A stretch of 33,023 bases of DNA from positions 1 to 33,023 of the forward strand of contig SFCB01000288.1 of NCBI GenBank assembly GCA_004367505.1. The letters are read 5' to 3'. The translations under genes were made by a program, and so were the position numbers. This document shows positions 25,289-33,023 of this stretch, one piece after another. A model generated the notes under the pieces. The model saw nothing but the letters and a program-made list of their open reading frames with translations. It ran no database searches and was not told where the DNA came from. This DNA comes from Chloroflexi bacterium OHK40 (GTDB lineage: Bacteria; Chloroflexota; Chloroflexia; Chloroflexales; Chloroflexaceae). The first letter of the stretch is position 1. The number at the start of each line of letters is the position of its first letter.

Positions 25289-25531
25289 ATGAAACTGATT
25301 ATTTTCGTCACCGACGATGCCCACGCCGACGCCAGTGTCGATGCGCTCGTCGAGCAGGGTTTTCGTGTTACGCGCCTGGCGACGACGGGCGGCTTTCTGC
25401 GCCGTGGCAACACGACCTTGCTCGTGGGCGTTGAGGATAACCAGGTTGAGCGGGCCCAGGAGCTCGTGAAGCGCGCCGCCCCTGGTACGCTCGCGATCAC
25501 CATGGATCTGGAGCGCTACGAGCGGCTGTGA
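25289..25531 (+). CDS. Short cyclic-di-AMP receptor-like protein (PstA/DarA family)
   Basis: The 80-residue protein has the PII-like fold pattern of the DarA/PstA family. MKLIIFVTDD, the middle block FRVTRLATTGGFLRRGNTTLLVGVED and a short final strand near GTLAITMDLERY match the family. Known members have about 109 residues; here the roughly 25-30-residue loop between the second helix and the last strand is missing. Such proteins are trimeric and bind cyclic-di-AMP or a similar nucleotide in the cell. ATG 25289 has GGAG seven bases upstream. Its stop overlaps the start of the glycosyltransferase by 4 nt (GTGA), so translation of the two is coupled. Whether ligand binding survives the loop loss cannot be told from sequence. 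Confidence 0.85.
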   Translation: MKLIIFVTDDAHADASVDALVEQGFRVTRLATTGGFLRRGNTTLLVGVEDNQVERAQELVKRAAPGTLAITMDLERYERL

Positions 25532-26805
25532 GGATCCTCTACATCGCCGCCGGTATTCCTGTGCCCGGCGGTCTCGGCGGCAGTACACACGCCTACGAGG
25601 TGGCCCGCGGCCTGACTCGCCGGGGCCACGAGGTGCACCTCGTGGCCGCTAGCAGCGCAGCTCCGCCCCTGCGGCTCTACGGTGGCCTCGCGCCGTTTGC
25701 TCGTCCCGTCTCGCGCCGCCTCGACGGCTTTCACCTCCATCACCAGGATGTGCCCAGGGTGCTGAGCCTGCTCGGCGCCGCCCCCATCCTCCGCCTCGCC
25801 CGCGCGCTCCGCCCGGACGTGCTGATGGAGCGCTACTACAACTTTGCCGGCGCCGGCATGCTCGCTGCGCGCCGCCTCGGTGTGCCTGCCCTGCTCGAGG
25901 TGAATGCCCTGATCGTGGATCCGCCGGCGGTGTTCAAGCGGCGCCTCGACGACGCCCTCGGCGGCCCTATGCGCCGCTGGGCCGAGTGGCAGTGTCGCGC
26001 TGCCGACCGGATCGTGACCCCGCTCCACACGACTGTGCCCGCGAGCATTCCCCGCTCGAAGATTGTTGAACTGCCCTGGGGCGCCGATGTGGAGCGCTTC
26101 GTGCCGCCAGATGAACAGGCAGCAGGCCAGGAGGCCACAGCCGTGGATGCCCGCCAGCCGTCCCCGATTGCTTCCTCCTCCGGAGCGCCCCGGGCTGCGA
26201 ACATCGTTTTCATGGGCTCGTTCCGCTCCTGGCACGGTGTGGGCGACTTTGTGCGGGCCGCGCTGCTCCTGCTCGCCGAGGGTCGCCAGCTACGCTTTAC
26301 GCTGATCGGTGATGGGCCGGAGCGCCAGGCCGCCGAGGCCCTGGCCGCAGCTCGGGCGGAACACTTTCACTTTACCGGGCCCGTGCCCTACGAGCGCATT
26401 CCTGCGCTCCTCGCCGAGGCCACAGTGGGCGTGGCGCCGTTCAATACCGCGCCCCACCCGGCGCTCCGCGCCGCTGGCTTTTTCTGGTCGCCGCTGAAGA
26501 TCTACGAGTACATGGCGGCTGGCCTCCCGGTCGTCACCGCTGATCTCGCGCCGCTCAACCAGGTGATCCGCGAGGGCCTGGAGGGCGCGCTCTTCCCTGA
26601 GGGCGATGTGCCCGCCCTTGCTGCCGCCATCGGCCGGGTGATCGCCGACCCGGCCGCCGCCCGGGAGATGGGCCGGCGCGCCCGGGCGCGTGTAGTTGCG
26701 CGCTATTCCTGGCAGCGCCACTGTGAAGAGTTGGAGCGCATCTTGCTGGGCATGCTTGAGGAGCGGAGCCATCCCGCCGTCGCCCGCCTCTCGGGCGAGT
26801 TGTAA
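25528..26805 (+). CDS. GT4-type glycosyltransferase
   Basis: The protein has 425 residues with a GT-B layout. The N-terminal domain begins MRILYIAAGIPVPGGLGGSTHAYEVARGL, with the glycine loop of retaining GT4 enzymes. The C-terminal nucleotide-sugar domain has LIGDGPERQAAE, HFTGPVPYERIPALLAEATVGVAPF and KIYEYMAAGLPVVTADL with a conserved Glu (the E-x7-E type region). A flexible Ala/Ser/Pro-rich stretch (about 190-225) connects the domains and is longer than usual. It should transfer a sugar to a cell-surface or lipid acceptor; donor and acceptor are unknown. GTG 25528 lies in the GTGA overlap with the receptor gene. Confidence 0.9.
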   Translation: MRILYIAAGIPVPGGLGGSTHAYEVARGLTRRGHEVHLVAASSAAPPLRLYGGLAPFARPVSRRLDGFHLHHQDVPRVLSLLGAAPILRLARALRPDVLMERYYNFAGAGMLAARRLGVPALLEVNALIVDPPAVFKRRLDDALGGPMRRWAEWQCRAADRIVTPLHTTVPASIPRSKIVELPWGADVERFVPPDEQAAGQEATAVDARQPSPIASSSGAPRAANIVFMGSFRSWHGVGDFVRAALLLLAEGRQLRFTLIGDGPERQAAEALAAARAEHFHFTGPVPYERIPALLAEATVGVAPFNTAPHPALRAAGFFWSPLKIYEYMAAGLPVVTADLAPLNQVIREGLEGALFPEGDVPALAAAIGRVIADPAAAREMGRRARARVVARYSWQRHCEELERILLGMLEERSHPAVARLSGEL

Positions 26806-27014
26806 TCACGGGGCGCTTTCAGCGGCTCACAGACGCGGGACGCTGTGTCGGGTGTGTGCGACCGAACGATGATGGTGGTTCCGGCGGGAGTTGGGGTGGC
26901 CGGCGGACGGGCGGGGGGCGCGCGCCGAAGCGTGGGCGGTACGCGGCGGGGCCGGCAGAGTCACGGCGGCTTGTACAACCCGCTGCGAGGGGCACGCCCT
27001 CCGCCATGGGACGG

Positions 27015-27043
27015 TTGACAGGCCAGCACCCCTTAGACATAAT
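27015..27043 (+). promoter_or_regulatory. Sigma70 promoter of the ABC-F gene
   Basis: TTGACA (27015-27020) and CATAAT (27038-27043) are separated by 17 nt. Transcription should start near 27050, which leaves a leader of about 90 nt before the ATG at 27141. Confidence 0.75.
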
Positions 27044-27057
27044 GCGTAGGGTTTGTA

Positions 27058-27090
27058 TGCCGCAGGCCACACGGTGGCCCCGCCTGCGGC
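27058..27090 (+). promoter_or_regulatory. Strong leader hairpin upstream of the ABC-F gene
   Basis: GCCGCAGGC and GCCTGCGGC can pair over 9 bp. An inner stem GGCCAC/GTGGCC with an ACG loop competes for the same GGC, so two forms are possible. An ATG at 27057, in frame with the gene, lies at the foot of the hairpin and near the predicted transcript start. Leader structures with attenuation are known for ABC-F genes; here this is inference. Coordinates of the hairpin are approximate to 1-2 nt. Confidence 0.45.
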
Positions 27091-27140
27091 CAGGCCCTGC
27101 ACGCTACGACATAGCTTCTGTCAGCGCTGAAGGACTTCCC

Positions 27141-29111
27141 ATGACCCTCCTGAGTGTCGGCGGCCTGGGTAAATATTATGGCGCCGAGCTGATCTTCGAG
27201 AACCTGAGCTTCCAGGTGGCTCGCGGCGATAAAGTGGCCCTCGTGGGTGTGAACGGCGCGGGCAAGAGCACTCTGCTCAAGATCATCGCCGGCATCGAGA
27301 CGCCCGACACCGGCCAGGTGGCCCTGGCGCGGGGAACGCGCGTTGCCTACCTGGCCCAGGAGGTCCGTTTCAGCGGCGACCGCACCCTCTGGGAGGAGAT
27401 GGAAGCCGCGCTCGCCGATTTGCGCGAGCTTGAGTCCGCGATCACCGCCCTGGAGCCCCTGATTGCCGATACGGCCGCCCCGGGGTGGGAGCAGGCCATG
27501 GAGCGCTACGGTGAGCTCAGCGCCCGCTTTGAGCACATGGGCGGCTACGAGGTGGAGCCCCGCATCAAGCGCACGCTTCAGGGCCTGGGGTTCCACGAGT
27601 CCCAGTATCACCAGCGCCTCGCTCAGTTCTCCGGCGGCCAGAAAACGCGCGCCGCTCTTGCCGCTACGCTGCTCTCCGACCCGGACTTGCTCCTGCTCGA
27701 TGAGCCCACCAACCACCTGGATATGCAGGCTCTTGAGTGGCTTGAGCAGTTCCTGCGGAGCTGGGACGGCACACTGATTGTGATCTCCCACGACCGCTAC
27801 TTCCTCGACCGCGTTACGAGGCGTACCCTGGAGATCGCCTTTGGGCGCCTGGAGGACTATCCCGCGCCGTATAACAAGTATCTGGAGCTCAAGGCCGAGC
27901 GTATGGAGCGCCGCCTCAAGGAGTTCCAGGCCCAGCAGGAGTTTATCGCCAGGACCGAGGAGTTCATCCGCCGCTACAAGGCCGGCCAGCGCGCGCGTGA
28001 GGCGAAGGGCCGGGAGAAGCGTCTCGAGCGCCTCAAGCGCGACCAGGCGCTTGAGCGGCCGCGTGAGCAGGCGAAGCTGCGCCTGTTCATGGACTCGAAG
28101 CTGCGCAGCGGCGAACTGGTGCTCGCCCTCGACGGTCTCGTGGTGGGCTACCCGGGCGATCGCCGCCAGGACTCGGATCCTCGGGTGCTCCTGCGGGCCG
28201 ACGGCCTCGAGATCCATCGCGGCGAGCGAGTGGCGCTCCTCGGGCCCAACGGCGCCGGAAAGACCACGCTGCTCCGCACGCTGATCGGCGAGCTGAAGCC
28301 CTTGCAGGGCCAGCCGCGCCTCGGCCACAAGGTGCAGATCAGCTACTACGCCCAGGGCCACGACGTGCTCAACTGGAACGCCACCGTGCTCGAAGAGCTC
28401 ACCCGCGTGAGCCCCTCCCTTGGCGAGCCCGCTGCCCGCAATTTGCTTGGCCGCTTCCTCTTCAGCGGTGATGATGTCTTCAAGCGCGTGGGTGATCTCA
28501 GCGGCGGTGAGCGCTCCCGCGTGGCCCTCGCCCAACTCACGCTGCTCCCCGGCAACCTGCTGGTGCTCGATGAGCCGACGAACCACCTCGACATCGGCGC
28601 CCGTGAGGCGTTGGAAGGGGTGCTCAAGGAGTACCCTGGCTCCATCCTCTTCGTGTCCCACGACCGCTACTTCATCGATGCGCTCGCTGATAAGGTGTGG
28701 AATGTCGAGCATGGCCGGGTGCGCGAGTATCTCGGAGGCTACAGCGACTTCGTCGCGGCCCGCGAGGCTTCGTCCGCTCCCAGCCCGAGGGATGCGGGAT
28801 CGCAGCCGGAGACTGCCGGCGGCCCGCGCGGGGGATCAGCCGCTGCCGCTGAGAAGGCAGCGACGGCCCATCCGTCCGCGCTCGTTACCGGTGCGTCGTC
28901 CCCGGAGGATCGGCAGCGCAAGAAGCGCCTCGCCGCCCTGGAGGCCGAGGTGGCCCTGCTGGAGCAGGAGCTGACACGGCTCAAGGCCGATCTTGAGCAG
29001 GCCAGCACCGCTCAGGATGTCAAGCGTGTGACGGCCCTTGGCACGCAGTACGCCGAGCTTGAGACGCTGCTCGCCGCCAAGTATGCGCAGTGGGAGCAAC
29101 TCGCCGCCTGA
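27141..29111 (+). CDS. ABC-F family ATPase (ribosome-associated translation factor)
   Basis: The 656-residue protein has two nucleotide-binding domains and no membrane segment. The first has Walker A GVNGAGKST (36-44), FSGGQKTRAALA and LLLLDEPTNHLD. The second has Walker A GPNGAGKTT (368-376), LSGGERSRVALA and LLVLDEPTNHLD. A basic helical linker (about 240-325) between them is the tRNA-contacting element of ABC-F proteins. A C-terminal Lys/Glu-rich coiled coil (about 590-656) resembles Uup-type proteins. It should act at the ribosomal E site in translation or antibiotic protection. ATG 27141 follows AAGGA and starts the typical MTLLSV sequence; an in-frame ATG at 27057 would add 28 residues. 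Confidence 0.95.
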   Translation: MTLLSVGGLGKYYGAELIFENLSFQVARGDKVALVGVNGAGKSTLLKIIAGIETPDTGQVALARGTRVAYLAQEVRFSGDRTLWEEMEAALADLRELESAITALEPLIADTAAPGWEQAMERYGELSARFEHMGGYEVEPRIKRTLQGLGFHESQYHQRLAQFSGGQKTRAALAATLLSDPDLLLLDEPTNHLDMQALEWLEQFLRSWDGTLIVISHDRYFLDRVTRRTLEIAFGRLEDYPAPYNKYLELKAERMERRLKEFQAQQEFIARTEEFIRRYKAGQRAREAKGREKRLERLKRDQALERPREQAKLRLFMDSKLRSGELVLALDGLVVGYPGDRRQDSDPRVLLRADGLEIHRGERVALLGPNGAGKTTLLRTLIGELKPLQGQPRLGHKVQISYYAQGHDVLNWNATVLEELTRVSPSLGEPAARNLLGRFLFSGDDVFKRVGDLSGGERSRVALAQLTLLPGNLLVLDEPTNHLDIGAREALEGVLKEYPGSILFVSHDRYFIDALADKVWNVEHGRVREYLGGYSDFVAAREASSAPSPRDAGSQPETAGGPRGGSAAAAEKAATAHPSALVTGASSPEDRQRKKRLAALEAEVALLEQELTRLKADLEQASTAQDVKRVTALGTQYAELETLLAAKYAQWEQLAA

Positions 29112-29120
29112 GCGGGCAGC

Positions 29121-29945
29121 ATGAATCGCACCGACGGCGCGGCTCTGGTGTTCACCGGCTGCCGCGCCACCCGGGACGGTGCATCCTGTCTCCTACCGGT
29201 GATCTACGCAGATTACGCACCGATCTACGATGCCATCGGCCAGGGGGCCTTCGCCGAGGGCCTGGTGGCGTCTATCCTCGCCGATGGACGGCCAGCCCGG
29301 GCGCTTGATCTTGCCTGTGGCACGGGCGCCGCGACCCTGGCGCTCGCGGCGGCGGGGAGCGAGGTCTTCGGCGTCGATCGCTCGCCCCACATGCTGGCGA
29401 TTGCGCGAGCGCGGGCGCGCCAGCGGCGCCTCGCGGTGAGCTTCAGGCAAGGCGACATGCGCTATCCTGGCGCGCTCGCCCCTGAGCTGCGGCCGGGAAG
29501 CTTCGACCTGATCACCTGCCTCTACGATAGCCTCAATTATCTCACGGGCGACGACGATCTGCGGCTGACCTTCACCGGGGTAGCTCCGCTGCTGCGACCC
29601 GGTGGGCGCCTGATCTTCGACCTGAATACGGAGCACGAGTTTCGCACCTGGGACGATAGCGACCAGGTGGTCTATGATGGCGGGGGCATCCTCGTGTACA
29701 ACCGGCTGAGCTATGAGCCGGAGACGCGCCTGGCCCATGGCCGGATCGTCTGGTTTGTTCGCTCTGGCGAGCGCTGGCAGCGAGGGGAGGAGCATCACAT
29801 CGAGCGGGCCTGGAGCGACGATGAGGTGCTGGCGGGCCTGGCCGCAGCCGGCCTGCGGCTCGTTGCGCGCCGGACGCCGCGCTGGGAGGTTGCCCACGCC
29901 GAAGCGCCGCGAGTGGTGTACGAGGCCACGCGCGACGAGCGCTAG
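29121..29945 (+). CDS. Class I SAM-dependent methyltransferase
   Basis: The protein has 274 residues. The AdoMet-binding motif I is LDLACGTGAATLALA (62-76), followed by an acidic strand end VFGVDRSPHML (82-92), a GDMRYP segment (111-116) and FDLITCLYDSLNYL. Family members usually start shortly before YADYAPIYD (29-37), so the first 26 residues look like an extra piece; a GTG at 29199 is an alternative start, but neither start has a strong ribosome site. The gene is 9 nt downstream of the ABC-F gene and probably cotranscribed. The substrate, small molecule or macromolecule, is unknown. Confidence 0.85.
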   Translation: MNRTDGAALVFTGCRATRDGASCLLPVIYADYAPIYDAIGQGAFAEGLVASILADGRPARALDLACGTGAATLALAAAGSEVFGVDRSPHMLAIARARARQRRLAVSFRQGDMRYPGALAPELRPGSFDLITCLYDSLNYLTGDDDLRLTFTGVAPLLRPGGRLIFDLNTEHEFRTWDDSDQVVYDGGGILVYNRLSYEPETRLAHGRIVWFVRSGERWQRGEEHHIERAWSDDEVLAGLAAAGLRLVARRTPRWEVAHAEAPRVVYEATRDER

Positions 29946-30146
29946 CGGCGCGAGGCGATGGAGGTGCTGCGGGCGCGCCCTGGAAAGACGCGGCGTCCCG
30001 CCGTTCCGCATCACCTGGCGACGTTAGCTGTCGGAACACGAGCGCAAGCGCTGAGCATCAAGAAGCCCAGCACCGTGCATGCGCAGGGGCGCGCCAGCGC
30101 CAGCCATTCGCCGACGGTGCCATCGTGCCGCGACATGCGCGAAATC

Positions 30147-30186
30147 CACCCCGCCGGGACGCCATATGCGGCGATCCGGCGGGGTG
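30147..30186. terminator. Long hairpin between convergent genes
   Basis: CACCCCGCCGG (30147-30157) and CCGGCGGGGTG (30176-30186) form a perfect 11-bp stem, with a smaller CGCC/GGCG stem inside the 18-nt loop. It lies between the methyltransferase gene and the convergent minus-strand gene ending at 30212, and could end transcription from either side. No T run is present on either strand. Confidence 0.5.
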
Positions 30187-30211
30187 CGCTAGCGTGGCTC
30201 GGTGGCCCGGC

Positions 30212-30745
30212 TCAGATTCCGGCCGGCTCCACCTGGCCCTTGCGGGAATCGGAGGGGACAACGCCCCGGGCTTCGCTGAAGTCCCAGTACCCTGCCCGCT
30301 GCGCCTCCTCGGCGGAGTGATCGAGTGGTATCGCAGCGGCGAGTGGAGCACCAGGGGCATTCGAGGAAGTGCCACCGGCCGCCACGGGTGCCACAGCCCC
30401 GGCGCTGAGCCCGCTGGTGCCCTGCTGCGGGCCACCGGCACCGGGGATGGCGTTCACCACGAGCGAATCGCTGCGATTGGTCGCGTCCTCGCGGTGGTCG
30501 GAGTGATCACCGTCCCGGGGTGCGACATCCCGCACCACGTCGCGCTCGGTGCCTGTGACATAACGGATGCGACCGGCCTCAAGCAGGCGCTCCAGGGTCT
30601 CCTCGGCCCGGGCCCGATCGAGACGCAACTCTTCGGCGATGGTCTCGACAATCCGGGCCCGTCCATCGTCGATGCTGGCGTAGTAATGTACCCCAAGGCG
30701 CTCGGACAGGATATCGACGATGTCGCGGCTCTGCTGCTCAGTCAC
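30212..30745 (-). CDS. Hypothetical protein with winged-helix-like N-terminus
   Basis: The protein has 177 residues. Residues 1-66 look helical with a final beta hairpin (IVETIAEELRLDRARAEETL, then LLEAGRIRYVTGTE), as in winged-helix domains; this is pattern reading, not a family match. Residues about 70-177 are low in hydrophobics, rich in Ala, Gly, Ser and Asp, and probably disordered. GTG 30745 has AAAGGAG six bases upstream, which supports the start. It lies 247 nt downstream of the lipoprotein gene on the same strand. Function is unknown; DNA binding is only a possibility. Confidence 0.65.
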   Translation of the reverse strand: MTEQQSRDIVDILSERLGVHYYASIDDGRARIVETIAEELRLDRARAEETLERLLEAGRIRYVTGTERDVVRDVAPRDGDHSDHREDATNRSDSLVVNAIPGAGGPQQGTSGLSAGAVAPVAAGGTSSNAPGAPLAAAIPLDHSAEEAQRAGYWDFSEARGVVPSDSRKGQVEPAGI

Positions 30746-30992
30746 GGTGTGCTCCTTTCATGCGCGCCAGTGCGCCATCAGCCCCCCGAAGGTCTGATGC
30801 AAGGAAGCAAAGACCGTGCCAGGGCATGTCGGCGGTGGCGGGCAGCCAGGGAGCGCCGTCGCCCCCGAGCGAGCGCTGGTGGCCACAGTACGCTGCGGAT
30901 GACCAGGGGGCGGGCACGGCGTGGAGCGGGCGTGGTCAATGGGCCAGGCAGTGGCATCGCGCTATGCGCGGCCCCGTCACGCCTTTCGTCGC

Positions 30993-31526
30993 TCAACCCT
31001 CGGTCATATACCAGCTACTCCCTACCCGCAGCACCGGCAGGCCGCCGCTCTCCTGACCGATCAGCTCGGTGAGGCCACTGCGGCGCTCGCGCACCACCTC
31101 GCCTGTCTCATCGAGCCAGCGCAGGGTGATCACCCCATCGACCACACGCACGAGGGCCTCATCGCCCTGGCGGGAGATCAGCTCGATGCTGCTATAGCTG
31201 ATCTCCAGGCGCACCTGGCTGCCAACCACCGGCCGCGAGGCGCTATCGATGAAAGCGGCGAGCATCGCGCCCATGGCCGCCCGCTGGTCGGCTCGCTCGC
31301 TCGGCGCGAAGTAGGCTGCCAGGCGTTCGGCCCAGCCCCGGCGGGTTGCCGGATCGGCCAGGTTAGGGTCTCCCAGGGCCGAGTTGAGGCTATCGAGGAA
31401 GCTCTCAACGGCGCCCTGGGGAGTGGGGCTCCCGCGCCCGATCAGCTCCTCCTCATCCGGTGGCGCGGCGCAACTGGCGAGGGGAAGGAGGAGCATCGCG
31501 GTGACGAGGGCGAGGATCAGCCTCAT
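30993..31526 (-). CDS. Putative lipoprotein of unknown function
   Basis: The protein has 177 residues with a lipoprotein signal: MRLILALVTAMLLLPLASC, so Cys19 should be lipidated. The mature part has a Gly/Pro spacer, a helical region (about 37-95) and a strand-rich C-terminal half. The pattern GAVESFLDSLNSAL ... LRVGSSWYMTE recalls NTF2-like or DUF4878-type lipoproteins, but I cannot assign a family with confidence. ATG 31526 overlaps the stop of the upstream gene in ATGA, so the two are translationally coupled. It may be an extracytoplasmic partner of that membrane-anchored protein. Confidence 0.75.
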   Translation of the reverse strand: MRLILALVTAMLLLPLASCAAPPDEEELIGRGSPTPQGAVESFLDSLNSALGDPNLADPATRRGWAERLAAYFAPSERADQRAAMGAMLAAFIDSASRPVVGSQVRLEISYSSIELISRQGDEALVRVVDGVITLRWLDETGEVVRERRSGLTELIGQESGGLPVLRVGSSWYMTEG

Positions 31527-33023
31527 GGCGTGGCGGTGGCACCGGGCGCGGGCGTGGCCGCGTTGGGGTCACGGAAGGGTCGGGGCGGGGCGGGCAACTC
31601 GGCGCGAATAATCTGGCCGGCGTTGACGAGATAGAGGATCGGTCGGGCGCCGCTATCATCCACTGTCAGGCTTGCCAGCTCGGCGAGCGAGAGCGCGCTA
31701 TCGGGGCGCGCCTTGATCTGCTGGATCACCTTGCCGGTGAGCTTCTCCACCTGAATAATCCGCTCGTTCAGCGTGTCGACGAGGAAGAAGTAGCCGTCCT
31801 CCGGGGCGCTGCCGGTGACGAAGAATCCAGTGACGATACTGATCGGCGGGGTGATCGCCTCGGGCGTAATCTGGCCTACCGGCTGACCACCGCTGAAGAT
31901 CAGCACCGTCCCATCGGAGCGAAGCAGGAAGATACTGCTCTCGACGGCCATATCCACCACGGTGCTCAGGTCAACATCGGCGACTCCAGCCGGGTCGAGC
32001 CAGAAGTCAGGCGTATCGCCGTAGAATCCGGAACGGAACCGCAGGATCTCACCGGGCTGGGCTCCCCAGACGTAGAGATTCCCATCGTACTCCTCGACGT
32101 CGAGCCGGTCGCGCAGGCTCCAGATCTCGCTGGCGCCGAGCTTGGAGTAGTTCCAGGTGCCGCCAGTGCGAAAGTAGTAGCCGAACCCGGTGGGGGCTTC
32201 GTCTACGGCGACAACCTGGTCGATCCGCCAGACGGCCGCGCGGAGCGGGCCAACCACCGCCGTCCCGACGGCCTGGCCGGGGCTCAGGTAGGCCTGGGGA
32301 GGGCCGCCATCGCGGGGGATGCGGTAGAGGCGGGCATTCTCCGCATCGGCGTCGAGGGCGTAGATATAGCCGAGACCCTCGAGCACATTGGTGTCGGTGA
32401 TATTGGCGAGGGCGGGCGGAACCACCACGCTCGCGAATCGCCCAGCGGGCAGCGGATGCGTAGCGAGCACCGTCGGCTCGTCGAAGAAGGTGACGCGCTG
32501 GACGGCGGCAAGGGCGCGCTCGTACTCGCGGTTGAGCTCCTGGAAGCGGGTCCAGAGGGCCACGTTGGTGCGGGTAACCTCGGGGCTCGCGCGGACCTCA
32601 TCGATCGCCTGGCGGGCGAGCTCAAGGGCCTCGAGGGCGCTCGCCTCGTCGGGGGCATCGCGGACGGCGCTGAGCCGCTGGTCGGCGGCGGCGAAGTACT
32701 CAAGGGCGAGTTGCTGGTCGTTCTGGCGAGTAAGGGTGAGGCCGTAGAAGATCAGGGCGGCCACCACGAGCACCAGGCCGGTGAGCAGCGCCCAGGGGAA
32801 GGGCGGGCGGGTCCGGCGATAGGAGAGGCCCTGGCCGCGCGGGATGGGGCGCTGCTGGGGTGCGGGCCGGCGGACGCGGCTGGCGCGGAAGCGGTCTTCG
32901 GCGGCAAGCGCCAGGCGGCGGAAGGGCAGGGCCAGCCGCTCGGGCCAGCTCAGGTCCACCAGCGGGCGGGCTTCGTAGCGCGGTCGGTAGGGGCGCGCCG
33001 GGGCCAGGGCCTGCGGATCGCCA
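31523..33023 (-). CDS. Membrane-anchored beta-rich protein, 5' part beyond the window
   Basis: About 500 residues are visible. The frame is open to the right edge with normal protein-like sequence (ALAPARPYRPRYEARPLVDL) and no stop, so the real start and an N-terminal domain lie outside; a GTG at 32959 is unlikely to be the start. After a basic region, a single membrane helix (PFPWALLTGLVLVVAALIFYG) comes first, then a helical stretch rich in Ala/Glu/Arg with EYFAAADQRL and LELARQAIDEV, then a beta-strand-rich region that resembles a beta-propeller (repeated GYIYALD, GNLYVWG, GTVLIFSGG). It ends in a Pro/Ala/Thr tail. I cannot name a function from this part. Confidence 0.75.
   Translation of the reverse strand, partial: GDPQALAPARPYRPRYEARPLVDLSWPERLALPFRRLALAAEDRFRASRVRRPAPQQRPIPRGQGLSYRRTRPPFPWALLTGLVLVVAALIFYGLTLTRQNDQQLALEYFAAADQRLSAVRDAPDEASALEALELARQAIDEVRASPEVTRTNVALWTRFQELNREYERALAAVQRVTFFDEPTVLATHPLPAGRFASVVVPPALANITDTNVLEGLGYIYALDADAENARLYRIPRDGGPPQAYLSPGQAVGTAVVGPLRAAVWRIDQVVAVDEAPTGFGYYFRTGGTWNYSKLGASEIWSLRDRLDVEEYDGNLYVWGAQPGEILRFRSGFYGDTPDFWLDPAGVADVDLSTVVDMAVESSIFLLRSDGTVLIFSGGQPVGQITPEAITPPISIVTGFFVTGSAPEDGYFFLVDTLNERIIQVEKLTGKVIQQIKARPDSALSLAELASLTVDDSGARPILYLVNAGQIIRAELPAPPRPFRDPNAATPAPGATATP

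Larger units (their letters stand above)
26806..27140. other. Intergenic stretch before the ABC-F gene
   Basis: The first 200 nt are very GC-rich and show no gene, ribosome site or clear terminator after the glycosyltransferase. The last 125 nt hold the promoter at 27015-27043 and the leader hairpin described separately. Confidence 0.5.

Noticed and set aside
27033-28712. Long minus-strand open frame (559 codons)
   Set aside because: Antisense to the ABC-F gene, which has all its ATPase motifs.
30125-31072. Plus-strand open frame opposite the minus-strand genes
   Set aside because: It runs antisense to two genes that have good ribosome sites or a lipoprotein signal and ATGA coupling.

Overview
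This is a GC-rich bacterial chromosome segment with tightly packed genes on both strands, small overlaps (ATGA, GTGA) and short intergenic gaps. The set of genes (clostripain-type protease, BTAD-type ATPase regulators, secreted glycosidases ending in an LPLV-type tail, a TrpB2-type tryptophan synthase beta chain, a small cyclic-di-AMP receptor) and the style of the proteins suggest Chloroflexota, probably class Chloroflexia. That placement is inferred from protein style and not proven. No phage, plasmid, IS element, rRNA, tRNA or CRISPR array was seen.

Left part (1-13339, + strand): a membrane-anchored C11 protease; a MacB/FtsX-type permease; a soluble histidine kinase with no response regulator beside it; and a large BTAD/AAA/TPR regulator. 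These are followed by a three-gene efflux-type operon (two-module FtsX permease, ATPase, HlyD-type fusion protein) preceded by a 22-bp palindrome that looks like an operator.

Middle (13345-18154): an amidohydrolase lipoprotein (- strand) diverges from a secreted clan GH-A-like glycosidase (+). Two small unknown membrane proteins follow, the first with a probably leaderless promoter.

Tryptophan region (18151-25108, - strand): trpB2, then trpS and trpE, split by a + strand secreted six-hairpin glycosidase and by three REP-like palindromes. The best regulatory signal in the window is here. A strong sigma70 promoter (25103-25132) drives a roughly 340-nt leader with the features of a tryptophan-specific T-box riboswitch: a TGG specifier, an AGTA motif, the TGGCACC bulge, mutually exclusive antiterminator and terminator stems, and a T run. 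All lie directly upstream of trpB2.

Right part (25225-33023): a divergent sigma70 promoter drives a short cyclic-di-AMP receptor-like protein translationally coupled to a GT4 glycosyltransferase. Next come an ABC-F ATPase, with its own promoter and a strong leader hairpin, and a methyltransferase. On the - strand are an unknown winged-helix-like protein, an unknown lipoprotein, and a membrane-anchored beta-rich protein that runs off the right edge.
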